Position numbers and translations under genes: made by a program. A stretch of DNA of 64,000 nt from Herbiconiux solani NBRC 106740 (GTDB taxonomy: Bacteria > Actinomycetota > Actinomycetes > Actinomycetales > Microbacteriaceae), in NCBI RefSeq assembly GCF_001571005.1, contig NZ_BCST01000006.1, positions 1 to 64,000 of the forward strand. The letters run 5' to 3'. The notes beneath the pieces were generated by a model. That model was not told where the DNA came from and searched no databases. It was given only the letters and a program-made list of their open reading frames with translations. This document shows, piece by piece, positions 16,696-25,670 of this stretch (position 1 is the stretch's first letter; every line of letters starts with the position of its first letter).

Positions 16696-17778
16696 TTGAG
16701 CATCAACCTGCGCCGCGTCAGCGTGGCCGGCTTCGCCACCCTGGGCGTGGCCGCCCTTCTCGCCGGATGCGCGTCCGCTCCGTCGGACACCGCGTCCACC
16801 GGCAGCGCCGCCGCCGGGGGCGACTTCATCCCCTGCATGGTCTCCGACTCGGGCGGGTTCGACGACAAGTCGTTCAACCAGGCCGGCTACGAGGGCATCA
16901 ACGACGCCGCTGACGCCCTCGGCGTCAAGGCCGTCACCGTCGAGTCCTCGGCCGACACCGACTTCGCGCCGAACATCGACAACCTCATCTCGCAGGACTG
17001 CAACCTGATCATCTCGGTCGGCTTCCTCCTCGCCGACGCGACCAAGGCCGCGGCCGAGGCGAACCCCGAGACCAGCTTCTCGATCATCGACGACTCGTCG
17101 ATCGACCTGCCGAACGTCAAGCCGATCGTCTTCGACACCGCTCAGGCCGCGTTCCTGGCCGGCTACACCGCCGCCAGCTACAGCACCTCCGGCACCGTCG
17201 GAACCTTCGGTGGCATGCAGATCCCGTCGGTCACCATCTTCATGGACGGCTTCGTCGACGGCGTCAACTACTACAACCAGGAGAAGGGCAAGAGCGTCAA
17301 GGCCATCGGCTGGGACGTCGCAGCCCAGACCGGTTCGTTCACCGGTGGCTTCGCCGCCGGCGTCGAGGCCAAGACCGCCGCTCAGTCGCTCATCGACCAG
17401 GGCGCGGACGTCATCCTGCCCGTCGGTGGACCGATCTTCCTCTCCGCCGGTGAGGCCGTTCGCGACTCGGGCAAGAACATCGCCCTCGTCGGTGTCGACT
17501 CCGACAACTACGAGACCGCTCCGGACCTCAAGGACCTCTTCCTCACCTCGGTGCTGAAGGGCGTCAAGGCCGGTGTGGTCGACGTGACCGACACCGCCGC
17601 CGACGGCAAGTTCGACGCCACCCCGTTCGTGGGCACGCTCGAGAACGACGGCGTCGGAATCGCCCCGTTCCACGACTTCGAGAGCAAGGTCTCGAGCGAC
17701 CTGCAGGGTGAGCTGGACAAGATCAAGGCCGGCATCATCGACGGCAGCATCAAGGTCGAGTCGCCCTCGACCCCGTAA
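16696..17778 (+). CDS. BMP family nucleoside-binding lipoprotein (copy 2)
   Basis: A 360-aa lipoprotein, the likely main binding protein of the nucleoside ABC transporter. I start at TTG (LSINLRRVS), because GGAGG is 5 nt upstream and this gives a normal signal peptide ending in AALLAGC (Cys25); the upstream in-frame GTG overlaps the promoter. Mature-part blocks: GGFDDKSFNQAGYEG, PIVFDTAQAAFLAGYTAA, FMDGFVDGVNYYN, VDSDNYE. Codon use is cleaner and more biased than in copy 1, suggesting higher expression. A strong terminator follows, before the ATPase gene's own promoter. Confidence 0.92.
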   Translation: MSINLRRVSVAGFATLGVAALLAGCASAPSDTASTGSAAAGGDFIPCMVSDSGGFDDKSFNQAGYEGINDAADALGVKAVTVESSADTDFAPNIDNLISQDCNLIISVGFLLADATKAAAEANPETSFSIIDDSSIDLPNVKPIVFDTAQAAFLAGYTAASYSTSGTVGTFGGMQIPSVTIFMDGFVDGVNYYNQEKGKSVKAIGWDVAAQTGSFTGGFAAGVEAKTAAQSLIDQGADVILPVGGPIFLSAGEAVRDSGKNIALVGVDSDNYETAPDLKDLFLTSVLKGVKAGVVDVTDTAADGKFDATPFVGTLENDGVGIAPFHDFESKVSSDLQGELDKIKAGIIDGSIKVESPSTP

Positions 17779-17805
17779 CACCCACGCGTTCGACGAACGC
17801 GGATC

Positions 17806-17845
17806 GGTCGGGGGGACCAGCCATGCTGGTTCCCCCGACCTCTTT
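17806..17845 (+). terminator. Terminator after BMP copy 2
   Basis: Inverted repeat GGTCGGGGG-ACCAGC / GCTGGT-TCCCCCGACC (17806-17840) with a short CATG-type loop, followed by a T-rich TCTTTCACTT. It lets the abundant binding protein be made in excess over the transporter core. Confidence 0.82.
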
Positions 17846-17905
17846 CACTTAAATGACACCCTTATATTGGATGCGGCTCGGTGCGGGCCTGGATCGTGGA
17901 GTAGG

Positions 17906-17917
17906 TAGATTACCTCT
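17906..17917 (+). promoter_or_regulatory. Leaderless-type promoter of the nucleoside ABC operon
   Basis: TAGATT (17906-17911) then 6 nt then ATG at 17918. Confidence 0.55.
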
Positions 17918-19447
17918 ATGAAGCTCGAACTGCGGGGCATCACGAAGCGCTTCGGTGCCCTGACCGCGAACGACCACATCGACCTCACCGTCGAGCCGGG
18001 CGAGATCCACTGTCTCCTCGGCGAGAACGGTGCCGGCAAGTCCACCCTGATGAACGTGCTCTACGGCCTGTACCAGGCCGACGAGGGCGAGATCGTGCTC
18101 GACGACGTCGTCCAGCACTTCGCAGGCCCGGGCGACGCCATGAACGCCGGCATCGGGATGGTGCACCAGCACTTCATGCTGATCCCCGTCTTCACCGTCG
18201 CCGAGAACGTGATGCTCGGTCACGAGAAGACCGGGTTCGCCGGCCGCCTCGACCTCGCCGCCGCCCGCAAGCAGGTGCGCGAGATCAGCGAGCGGTTCGG
18301 CTTCGACGTCGATCCGGATGCGCTGGTCGACGACCTCCCCGTCGGTGTGCAGCAGCGGGTCGAGATCATCAAGGCCCTGTCGCGCGACGCGAAGGTGCTC
18401 GTCTTCGACGAGCCCACCGCGGTGCTGACGCCGCAGGAGACCGACGAGCTGATGGAGATCATGCGCCTCCTCAAGGAGCGCGGCACCTCGATCGTCTTCA
18501 TCACGCACAAGCTGCGCGAGGTGCGCGAGGTCGCCGACCGCATCACGGTCATCCGTCTCGGCAAGGTCGTCGGCGAGGCCTCGCCCACCGCGACCAACGC
18601 CGAGCTCGCGTCGCTCATGGTCGGGCGCTCGGTCGAGCTCACGGTTCAGAAAGACCCGGCCACGCTCGGTGCCTCGGCCCTCCAGGTCGAGAACCTCTCG
18701 GTGATCGACGCGCGCGGCCAGGTCGTCGTCAACGACGTGACCTTCGACGTGAAGGCGGGGGAGATCCTCGCCATCGCCGGCGTGCAGGGCAACGGCCAGA
18801 CCGAGCTCACCGAGGCCCTGATGGGGCTGCAGGACAGGGTCACCGGCACGGTCTCGCTCGACGGGCGACCGCTCGCCGGGCTCAGCACCCGCAAGGTGCT
18901 GGACGCGGGGGTCGGCTTCGTGCCCGAGGACCGCAAGGAGGACGGGCTGGTCGGCGAGTTCACCATCTCCGAGAACCTCATGCTCGACCGCTCGGAGGGG
19001 CGGCCCTTCGTCAAGGGCGGTTCGCTCCAGCTCTCGTACCTCTCGACCTTCGCCGAGGAGAAGTCGCGCGAGTTCGACGTGCGCTCGCAGGGCATCACGA
19101 CCGAGGTCGGCCGGCTCTCCGGCGGTAACCAGCAGAAGGTCGTCCTGGCCCGCGAGCTGTCGCGTGAGCTGCGCCTCTTCGTGGCGGCGCAGCCCACCCG
19201 CGGCATCGACGTCGGCTCGATCGAATTCGTGCACAAGCGCATCGTCGCGACCCGTGACGAGGGCATCCCGGTGATCGTGGTCTCGACCGAGCTCGACGAG
19301 GTCGTCGCGCTCGCCGACCGCATCGCGGTGATGTACCGCGGCGGGATCGTCGGCATCGTGCCCGGGAACACCTCGCGCGATGTGCTGGGACTCATGATGG
19401 CCGGAGAGATCCCGGCTGGAATCGAACTGGAAGGATCGGCCGCGTGA
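17918..19447 (+). CDS. Nucleoside ABC transporter, double ATPase subunit (NupA-like)
   Basis: A 509-aa protein with two nucleotide-binding domains in tandem, as in the BMP-dependent sugar/nucleoside importers (NupA, YufO). Domain 1 has a good Walker A, GENGAGKST (residues 35-43), signature LPVGVQQRVEI and VLVFDEPTAVL. Domain 2 (from about residue 250) has a degenerate Walker A, GVQGNGQTE, but an intact LSGGNQQKVVLAREL, the asymmetry usual in this family; its Walker B reads RLFVAAQPTRG. It powers import through the two permeases encoded next, with which it overlaps by 4 nt (GTGA). Confidence 0.94.
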   Translation: MKLELRGITKRFGALTANDHIDLTVEPGEIHCLLGENGAGKSTLMNVLYGLYQADEGEIVLDDVVQHFAGPGDAMNAGIGMVHQHFMLIPVFTVAENVMLGHEKTGFAGRLDLAAARKQVREISERFGFDVDPDALVDDLPVGVQQRVEIIKALSRDAKVLVFDEPTAVLTPQETDELMEIMRLLKERGTSIVFITHKLREVREVADRITVIRLGKVVGEASPTATNAELASLMVGRSVELTVQKDPATLGASALQVENLSVIDARGQVVVNDVTFDVKAGEILAIAGVQGNGQTELTEALMGLQDRVTGTVSLDGRPLAGLSTRKVLDAGVGFVPEDRKEDGLVGEFTISENLMLDRSEGRPFVKGGSLQLSYLSTFAEEKSREFDVRSQGITTEVGRLSGGNQQKVVLARELSRELRLFVAAQPTRGIDVGSIEFVHKRIVATRDEGIPVIVVSTELDEVVALADRIAVMYRGGIVGIVPGNTSRDVLGLMMAGEIPAGIELEGSAA

Positions 19448-20805
19448 GCGACACCGAGAACACGCCCGACCCTCAGGCTCCCGCCGGATCGGCCATCCCG
19501 GCGCCGGCGACGGTCCCGGCCGGCGCGCCCACGGGTGCCACCGTCTCCGGTCAGCCCGCCGCCGGACAGCCGGCGGAGCCGCCGTCGCGCTGGCGCCTGG
19601 CGTTCAACGAGATCATCGGCGGATCCGTGATGATCTCGATCCTCGCGGTCGTGCTCGCGATGGTGGCCGGCGGCATCCTGATCGCCGTGACCGACGAGAA
19701 CGTGCAGAAGGCGGCCGGCTACTTCTTCGCCCGCCCCGGTGACACCTTCGCCGAGATTTGGAAGGCCGTTTCGGGCGCCTACGTCGCCCTCTTCCAGGGC
19801 TCGGTGTTCAACCCGAACCGCAAGGACTTCGTCGACGTGATCAAGCCGATCACCGAGACGCTCACCTTCGCCACTCCGCTGATCGCGGCCGGTCTCGGCG
19901 TCGGCCTGGCGTTCCGCGTAGGCATGTTCAACATCGGTGGCCGCGGCCAGATGCTGATCGCCGCGGCCTGCGCCGGCTGGGTGGGCTTCACCCTGCACCT
20001 GCCCTGGGGCATCCACCTCGTCGTCGCCATCATCGCCGGCGTCGTCGGCGGTGGGATCTGGGGCGGTATCGCGGGTCTGTTGAAGGCCCGCACCGGCGCC
20101 CACGAGGTGATCGTCACGATCATGCTCAACTACGTCGCCTTCTACCTCGTCTCCTACCTCCTCCGCACCCCGGTGCTGCAGGCGCCGGGATCGAACAACC
20201 CGAAGTCGCCGCCCATCGACCCGACCGCGGTGCTGCCCGACATCCTGGGCCCGCAGTTCAACCTGCATCTCGGGTTCATCCTGGTGATCGCGGCCACGGT
20301 GTTCGTCTGGTGGCTGCTCAACCGTTCGGCGCTCGGCTTCAAGTTCCGGGCCGTGGGCCTCAACCCGAACGCCGCCCGGGTCGCCGGTATCGACGTGAAG
20401 AACATGTACGTCTACGCGATGCTCATCTCGGGCGGGCTCGTCGGTCTCGCCGGCGTCTTCCAGGTGCTCGGGACCGTGACCACCGGCTTCAGCTCGGGCA
20501 TCGACGCAGGCATCGGCTTCGACGCGATCACCGTCGCACTGCTCGGCCGCTCGAAGCCGTGGGGCATCTTCATCGCCGGCATCCTCTTCGGTGCGTTCAA
20601 GGCCGGCGGATTCGCGATGCAGGCCTCGCAGGGCATCCCGATCGACATCGTGCTCGTCGTGCAGTCGCTGATCGTGCTCTTCATCGCCGCCCCGCCGCTC
20701 GTGCGCGCGGTGTTCCGCCTGCCGGATCCGGCCAACCCCAAGAAGCCGAAGGCGCCCAAGTCGCCTCGACCGGCTGTGACCCGTGAGGCGGTGGCCGCGA
20801 AATGA
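19444..20805 (+). CDS. Nucleoside ABC transporter permease 1
   Basis: A 453-aa inner membrane permease of the BPD_transp_2 type. A Pro/Ala-rich cytosolic N-terminus of about 50 residues precedes eight or more helices; the family blocks AGLGVGLAFRVGMFNIGGRGQM and GFKFRAVGLNPNAARVAGI are present. Forms a heterodimer with permease 2. GTG start overlaps the ATPase gene; the stop overlaps the next ATG (ATGA). The C-terminal tail is Lys/Pro rich. Confidence 0.93.
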   Translation: MSDTENTPDPQAPAGSAIPAPATVPAGAPTGATVSGQPAAGQPAEPPSRWRLAFNEIIGGSVMISILAVVLAMVAGGILIAVTDENVQKAAGYFFARPGDTFAEIWKAVSGAYVALFQGSVFNPNRKDFVDVIKPITETLTFATPLIAAGLGVGLAFRVGMFNIGGRGQMLIAAACAGWVGFTLHLPWGIHLVVAIIAGVVGGGIWGGIAGLLKARTGAHEVIVTIMLNYVAFYLVSYLLRTPVLQAPGSNNPKSPPIDPTAVLPDILGPQFNLHLGFILVIAATVFVWWLLNRSALGFKFRAVGLNPNAARVAGIDVKNMYVYAMLISGGLVGLAGVFQVLGTVTTGFSSGIDAGIGFDAITVALLGRSKPWGIFIAGILFGAFKAGGFAMQASQGIPIDIVLVVQSLIVLFIAAPPLVRAVFRLPDPANPKKPKAPKSPRPAVTREAVAAK

Positions 20806-22130
20806 GCGAGAACGTGTCGACCAACAACCTGGCCTCCTCGGCCGGCCTGCCGCCGACCGAGCACAACCACCCCGACTCGGACTCCGGGCTCGCGCGGGTT
20901 CTCGTCAAGAGCTGGAAGGCGCCGATCGCGTTCGGCATCTTCGCGCTCGGTGCGATCATCCTCTTCGTCGTGTTCGGGCGTGACGGCGACTCGACCTTCC
21001 GGCTGTCGACCGACTCGGACCTGATCCAGCTGCCCGAGGTCGTGCTGCCGACGCGCGGAACCGGGCTCGTCATCTCGTTCGTGCTGGTGCTCCTCGCGCT
21101 GTACTCGGTCTGGCTCGTCTCCCGGGCCCGCAAGGTGCGGATCTGGCTGATGGCCGTGTTCGCGGTGCTCTTCCTGATCGCGTTCCTGGCGTGGGCCTCG
21201 GCTGGCCAGACGCTGCCGGTGCCCGGCCTCCTGATCGGAACCGTCTCGCTCAGCGTGCCGCTGATCTTCGGTGCCCTCGGTGGCGTGATCTCCGAGCGCG
21301 TCGGCGTCGTGAACGTCGCGATCGAGGCCCAGCTGCTGGGAGGCGCGTTCGTCTCGGCGGTCGTCGCCTCCGTCACCGGCAACCCGTTCGTCGGGCTCGT
21401 CGGCGCGATCGTCGCCGGTGTGCTCGTCTCCTTCGTGCTCGCCGCGTTCTCGATCAAGTACCTGGTCGATCAGGTGATCGTCGGTGTCGTGCTGAACGTG
21501 CTCGTCACCGGGCTCACCTCGTTCCTCTACTCGCAGGTGCTCACGAACAACGCCGCGGTGCTCAACTCGCCGCCGCGGTTCGACCGGTGGGACATCCCGC
21601 TGCTGTCCGAGATCCCGGTCATCGGGCCGACCCTGTTCCGCCAGACGGTCATCGTGTACCTGATGTACATCGCGGTCGCCGTGGTGTTCTACGGACTGTT
21701 CAAGACCCGCTGGGGGCTCCGTGTGCGGGCCGTGGGCGAGCATCCTCAGGCCGCCGACACCGTGGGCATCAAGGTCAACCGCACCCGGTTCTGGACCGTG
21801 TCGCTCGCCGGCGCGATCGCCGGCCTCGGCGGCGCGTACTTCACGCTCGGCTCGGTGGGTGCGTTCAACAAGGAGATGACCGCGGGCATGGGTTATATCG
21901 CCCTGGCCGCGGTGATCTTCGGCCGGTGGGATCCCATCCGTGCCACGCTCGCCGCCCTGCTGTTCGGCTTCGCGTCGAACCTGCAGAACGTGCTGGGCGT
22001 GATCGGGTCGCCCGTGCCCTCGGAGTTCATGCTGATGCTGCCGTACGTCGTGACGATCTTCGCGGTGGCGGGGCTGGTCGGGCGGGTCCGCGGGCCCGCC
22101 GCATCCGGCAAGCCGTACATCGGGTCGTAG
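20802..22130 (+). CDS. Nucleoside ABC transporter permease 2
   Basis: A 442-aa BPD_transp_2 permease with a cytosolic N-terminus of about 40 residues and about ten helices. Typical blocks are GALGGVISERVGVVNVAIEAQ and WGLRVRAVGEHPQAADTVG. Pairs with permease 1 for nucleoside import. Ten nt separate it from cdd, so uptake and breakdown genes share one transcript. Confidence 0.93.
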   Translation: MSENVSTNNLASSAGLPPTEHNHPDSDSGLARVLVKSWKAPIAFGIFALGAIILFVVFGRDGDSTFRLSTDSDLIQLPEVVLPTRGTGLVISFVLVLLALYSVWLVSRARKVRIWLMAVFAVLFLIAFLAWASAGQTLPVPGLLIGTVSLSVPLIFGALGGVISERVGVVNVAIEAQLLGGAFVSAVVASVTGNPFVGLVGAIVAGVLVSFVLAAFSIKYLVDQVIVGVVLNVLVTGLTSFLYSQVLTNNAAVLNSPPRFDRWDIPLLSEIPVIGPTLFRQTVIVYLMYIAVAVVFYGLFKTRWGLRVRAVGEHPQAADTVGIKVNRTRFWTVSLAGAIAGLGGAYFTLGSVGAFNKEMTAGMGYIALAAVIFGRWDPIRATLAALLFGFASNLQNVLGVIGSPVPSEFMLMLPYVVTIFAVAGLVGRVRGPAASGKPYIGS

Positions 22131-22139
22131 GAGGCAGAG

Positions 22140-22556
22140 ATGGCTGAGATCGATTGGGATTCGCTGCGCGCCGTCGCGCTCGAGGCGATGGAGAAGGCCT
22201 ACGTGCCGTACTCCAAGTTCCCCGTGGGAGTGGCGGCGATCGTCGACGACGGGCGGACCATCTCGGGCTGCAACGTCGAGAACGCCTCGTACGGCCTGAC
22301 GCTCTGCGCCGAGTGCACGCTGGTGTCGACGCTGATGATGACCGGCGGCGGCAAGCTCGTCGCGTTCACCTGCGTCGACGGCCACGGCGGCGCGCTCATG
22401 CCGTGCGGTCGCTGCCGTCAGCTGCTGTTCGAGCACTCGGCCGAGGGGATGCTGCTCGAGACCGTCTCCGGCATCAAGACGATCGACGAGGTGATCCCGG
22501 ATGCGTTCGGGCCGCGCACGCTCGTCGAGTACCGCGAGGAGTCGCTCGCCGAGTAG
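22140..22556 (+). CDS. cdd: Cytidine deaminase
   Basis: Deaminates cytidine and deoxycytidine to uridine forms. The 138-aa protein is the short tetrameric type: CNVENASYG (44-52), the zinc/proton-shuttle motif CAE (56-58) and PCGRC (88-92) give three Cys ligands and the catalytic Glu57. AGGAGG lies 5 nt before the ATG. It feeds uridine forms to the thymidine/uridine phosphorylase pathway downstream. Confidence 0.96.
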   Translation: MAEIDWDSLRAVALEAMEKAYVPYSKFPVGVAAIVDDGRTISGCNVENASYGLTLCAECTLVSTLMMTGGGKLVAFTCVDGHGGALMPCGRCRQLLFEHSAEGMLLETVSGIKTIDEVIPDAFGPRTLVEYREESLAE

Positions 22557-22593
22557 GCGGTGCGGCTCAGCAACAGTTAGGAACCACCTGCTC

Positions 22594-23883
22594 ATGGCCG
22601 AGAAGTTCGATGTCGTCGACCTCATCCGCACGAAGCGCGACAAGGGTTCGCTCACGACCGCCGAGATCAACTGGCTGATCGACGCGTACACCCGCGGCTA
22701 CGTCGGCGACGAGCAGATGGCCGCCTTCGCCATGGCCGTGACCTTGAACGGCATGACCCGCGACGAGGTGCGCGACCTGACGCTCGCGATGATCGCCTCG
22801 GGGGAGCGGATGGACTTCTCGTCGCTCGGCAAGCCGACCGTCGACAAGCACTCGACCGGCGGAGTGGGCGACAAGATCACGCTGCCGCTGATGCCCCTCG
22901 TGGCCTCGTTCGGCGTCGCGGTTCCGCAGCTCTCGGGCCGCGGGCTCGGGCACACCGGGGGCACGCTCGACAAGCTCGAGTCGATCCCGGGCTGGCGGGC
23001 GTCCCTCACCAATGACGAGATCTTCGCGCAGCTTTCATCGGTGGGCGGGGTCATCTGCGCCGCCGGGTCTGGGCTCGCGCCGGCCGACAAGAAGCTCTAC
23101 GCCCTACGGGACATCACGGGCACGGTCGAGGCCATCCCGCTGATCGCGTCGTCGATCATGTCGAAGAAGATCGCCGAGGGCACCGACTCGCTCGTGCTCG
23201 ACGTGAAGTTCGGCTCGGGCGCGTTCATGCAGGACATCGCGCTCTCGCGGGAGCTCGCGCAGACGATGGTCGACCTCGGCAACGACGCCGGCGTGCGCAC
23301 CACGGCGCTGCTGACGAACATGCACGTGCCGCTGGGGCTCGCGATCGGCAATGCCAACGAGGTGCGCGAGTCGGTCGAGGTGCTCGCCGGCGGCGGGCCC
23401 GCGGATGTCGTGGAGCTGACGCTGGCTCTGGCCTCGGAGATGCTGCGCCTGGCCGGGCAGCCGGATGCCGACGTGGCCGCCGCGCTGAAGGATGGCCGGG
23501 CCATGGACACCTGGCGCCGGGTGATCGAGGCCCAGGGCGGCGACCCGGACGGTGCGCTGCCGACCCCGCGCGAGACGATGACCGTGACGGCGCCGTCGTC
23601 CGGCGTGCTGCTGCGGCAGGATGCGCTGTCGTTCGGCATCGCCGCGTGGCGGCTCGGCGCGGGTCGTGCCCGGGCGGCCGACCCGGTGGTGCACGCTGCG
23701 GGGATCGACCTGCTGGCGAAGCCGGGCGACACGGTCGTCGAGGGGCAGCCGCTGTTCACGCTGTCCGGCGACGACCCGGCGCGGTTCGAGCGGGCGCTCG
23801 AGTCGCTGGAGGGTGCGTGGAGCATCGGGCCGGCGAGCGATTACTTCGGCGAGGCGCCGTTGGTGGCGGAGCGGATCTCGTAG
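22594..23883 (+). CDS. deoA: Thymidine phosphorylase
   Basis: Phosphorolyses thymidine and deoxyuridine to base plus deoxyribose 1-phosphate. 429 aa; family blocks LIRTKRDKGSLTTAEI, the phosphate-binding KHSTGGVGDKITL (about 87-99), SGRGLGHTGGTLDKLES and VLDVKFGSGAFM are all present, as is the C-terminal pyrimidine nucleoside phosphorylase domain (HAAGIDLLAKPGD). Start at MAEKFDVVDL; AGGA is rather far upstream (about 13 nt). Last gene of the transporter operon; a 31-bp tandem repeat begins at its stop codon. Confidence 0.95.
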   Translation: MAEKFDVVDLIRTKRDKGSLTTAEINWLIDAYTRGYVGDEQMAAFAMAVTLNGMTRDEVRDLTLAMIASGERMDFSSLGKPTVDKHSTGGVGDKITLPLMPLVASFGVAVPQLSGRGLGHTGGTLDKLESIPGWRASLTNDEIFAQLSSVGGVICAAGSGLAPADKKLYALRDITGTVEAIPLIASSIMSKKIAEGTDSLVLDVKFGSGAFMQDIALSRELAQTMVDLGNDAGVRTTALLTNMHVPLGLAIGNANEVRESVEVLAGGGPADVVELTLALASEMLRLAGQPDADVAAALKDGRAMDTWRRVIEAQGGDPDGALPTPRETMTVTAPSSGVLLRQDALSFGIAAWRLGAGRARAADPVVHAAGIDLLAKPGDTVVEGQPLFTLSGDDPARFERALESLEGAWSIGPASDYFGEAPLVAERIS

Positions 23884-23945
23884 GGCTGGGTGGTCGGACC
23901 TCGGCTCGCTGGCTGGCTGGGTGGTCGGCTTTCGGCTCGCCGGCT
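23884..23945 (+). repeat. 31-bp tandem repeat starting at the deoA stop
   Basis: Two copies of a GGCTGGGTGGTCGG...TCGGCTCGC unit, offset by 31 bp (23884 and 23915), with four or so mismatches, begin at the base after the TAG. No gene in the 150-nt spacer. Confidence 0.75.
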
Positions 23946-24033
23946 GGCGTCATCGCTGTTCGTGGCAGGAAGTGCGGGCGGGTTGGCAGCCGGGCTGTGG
24001 TGATCGCCTCGGGCGTGATGCCAGGCTCGGGGC

Positions 24034-24552
24034 ATGACGATCGTTCCCGACGAGAAGAACTGGACCTGGGTGCTCGAGCGCCGCTGCGAGGAGTGCGGCT
24101 TCGACTCCTCCGCGACGTCGGCGAGCTCGGTGCCCGCCCTCATCCGTGAGAACGCGGCGGCCTGGCCGACCGTGCTCGACCGCGCCGACGTGCGGGAGCG
24201 GCCGGATGCGAGCACCTGGTCGGCGCTGGAGTACGGCGCCCACGTGCGGGACGTGTTCCGGATCTTCGACGGGCGGCTCGCGCTCATGCTCGACGAGGAC
24301 GATCCCGAGTTCGAGAACTGGGATCAGGATGCGACGGCGGTCGCCGAGCGGTACTCGGAGCAGGACCCGGCCGTCGTGGCCGCCGAGCTGACGGCCGCCG
24401 CGGAGACGCTGGCGCAGGCGTTCGAGCGGGTCCCGGCGGACTCGTGGGACCGGCGCGGTTTCCGCGGCGACGGCTCGGCCTTCACGGTCGACACCCTCGC
24501 CCGCTACTTCATCCACGACCCGGTCCACCACCTCCACGACGTCCGCGGCTGA
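24034..24552 (+). CDS. DinB-like / mycothiol-dependent-type four-helix protein
   Basis: A 172-aa protein of the DinB/YfiT four-helix-bundle superfamily, shown by EYGAHVRDVFRIF with a metal-ligand His, the central acidic LALMLDEDD stretch and the terminal RYFIHDPVHHLHDV, where the remaining His ligands lie. Members are metal-binding, often thiol-dependent transferases; the reaction here is unknown. The ATG is 6 nt after CAGGCT, an imperfect -10, so it may be leaderless. Not clearly linked to the nucleoside genes on either side. Confidence 0.78.
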   Translation: MTIVPDEKNWTWVLERRCEECGFDSSATSASSVPALIRENAAAWPTVLDRADVRERPDASTWSALEYGAHVRDVFRIFDGRLALMLDEDDPEFENWDQDATAVAERYSEQDPAVVAAELTAAAETLAQAFERVPADSWDRRGFRGDGSAFTVDTLARYFIHDPVHHLHDVRG

Positions 24553-24636
24553 CCCCGCCGCGCGCGCCCCTTGCCTGGCCCATCCCACCTGGCACCCGCG
24601 CGCCGAGCCTCGCGCGCCCGAGCCCTGGCATCCTCA

Positions 24637-24712
24637 CCCACCCCGCCGAGAAGTCACTTTTACGTCCACCGCGCGGGTTTTGGACGTGAAAGTGACTTCT
24701 CGGTGGGGTGGG
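24637..24712. repeat. Long intergenic palindrome (32-bp arms) between convergent genes
   Basis: Arms 24637-24668 and 24681-24712 are complementary over 32 positions; the only two mismatches become G-U pairs in RNA. The 12-nt loop is CCGCGCGGGTTT. It lies between the ends of the DinB-like and nucleoside hydrolase genes, so it can act as a bidirectional terminator, but the arm is far longer than needed and contains a CGAGAAGTCACTTTTACGTC core unlike the surrounding GC-rich DNA. It may be a dispersed REP-type element. Confidence 0.8.
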
Positions 24713-24718
24713 GCGGGG

Positions 24719-25663
24719 CTAGGCGGGGTCGCCGATGCGCTCGAGGGCGTCGACGATGAGCGCCCAGAAGGCCTCGTGGTCGAGGTCGACCGCGACCTGG
24801 GTGTGGCAGTCGGCCGGAGCGGGAGCGCGGAAGTCGGCCACCGTCATCCCGAGTGTGAGGGTTCCGGTCAGCTCGATGTCGATCGGCACGCGACGGGCCG
24901 AGACGACGTCGGGGGCGATCACGCGGGCGACGGCGCAGGGGTCGTGCACGGGCGGGTGCAGGAAGCCCTGTGCCTCGAGGTAGGTCGACGCGAAGAACTG
25001 CAGCAGCTCGACCACGAACTGCGCGGGGCCGGTGCCGATCTGCTGGATGCGAGCAACCACCTCAGGTGTCGCCAGCGCCTGATGCGTCAGGTCGAGCCCG
25101 ACCATGGTGAGGGGCCAGGACTCGTTGAAGACGATGTGCGCCGCCTCCGGGTCGATGATGATGTTGAACTCGCTCGTCGCGCTCCAGTTGCCGCCGGCGT
25201 AGCCGCCGCCCATCAGCACGACCTCCTTCACGCGAGGCACGATCCGCGGCTCCTTGCGCGCCGCCATCGCGATGTTCGTGAGGCCGCCGGTCGGCACGAG
25301 CGTGATCGTGCCCGGCTCGTGGCTCATGATCGTCTCGATGATCAGGTCGACGGCGTGCCGCTCGTCGAGCTCGAGCGTCGGCTCGGGGAGCACCGGCCCG
25401 TCGAGCCCCGACTCGCCGTGGATGTCGGGCGCGACCTCGACCGTGCGCACGAGCGGCCGCGCGCAGCCGGCGGCGAAGGGGATGCCCTTGATCCCCGCGA
25501 CCCGCGCCACCGAGAGGGCGTTGCGGGTGACCTTCTTGAGGGTCTGGTTGCCCACGACGGTCGTCACGGCGAGCAGCTCGATCGAGGGATTGCCGTGCGC
25601 GAGCAGGATGGCGATCGCGTCGTCGTGACCCGGATCGCAGTCGAGGATGATCTTCTGAGGCAT
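24719..25663 (-). CDS. Inosine-uridine preferring nucleoside hydrolase
   Basis: Hydrolyses the N-glycosidic bond of ribonucleosides. The 314-aa protein has the calcium-binding LDCDPGHDDA with Asp8, Asp10, Asp14 and Asp15, the late HDPCAV with the catalytic-type His, and family blocks GNQTLKKVTRNAL, VPTGGLTNIA, LMGGGYAGGNW and SEFNIIIDPEAA. The ATG lies 7 nt after TAGGCT. Its promoter is back-to-back with that of the adenosylhomocysteinase-like gene across a palindromic operator, so the two are likely co-regulated. Which nucleosides it prefers cannot be told. Confidence 0.93.
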   Translation of the reverse strand: MPQKIILDCDPGHDDAIAILLAHGNPSIELLAVTTVVGNQTLKKVTRNALSVARVAGIKGIPFAAGCARPLVRTVEVAPDIHGESGLDGPVLPEPTLELDERHAVDLIIETIMSHEPGTITLVPTGGLTNIAMAARKEPRIVPRVKEVVLMGGGYAGGNWSATSEFNIIIDPEAAHIVFNESWPLTMVGLDLTHQALATPEVVARIQQIGTGPAQFVVELLQFFASTYLEAQGFLHPPVHDPCAVARVIAPDVVSARRVPIDIELTGTLTLGMTVADFRAPAPADCHTQVAVDLDHEAFWALIVDALERIGDPA

Positions 25664-25670
25664 GCCACTG

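Noticed and set aside
14122-17781. A 1219-codon open frame on the minus strand opposite manC and both BMP genes
   Set aside because: It is a GC-driven antisense shadow: the plus strand carries recognisable families in full, and the minus translation is Asp/Val/Glu/Arg-rich without domain motifs.
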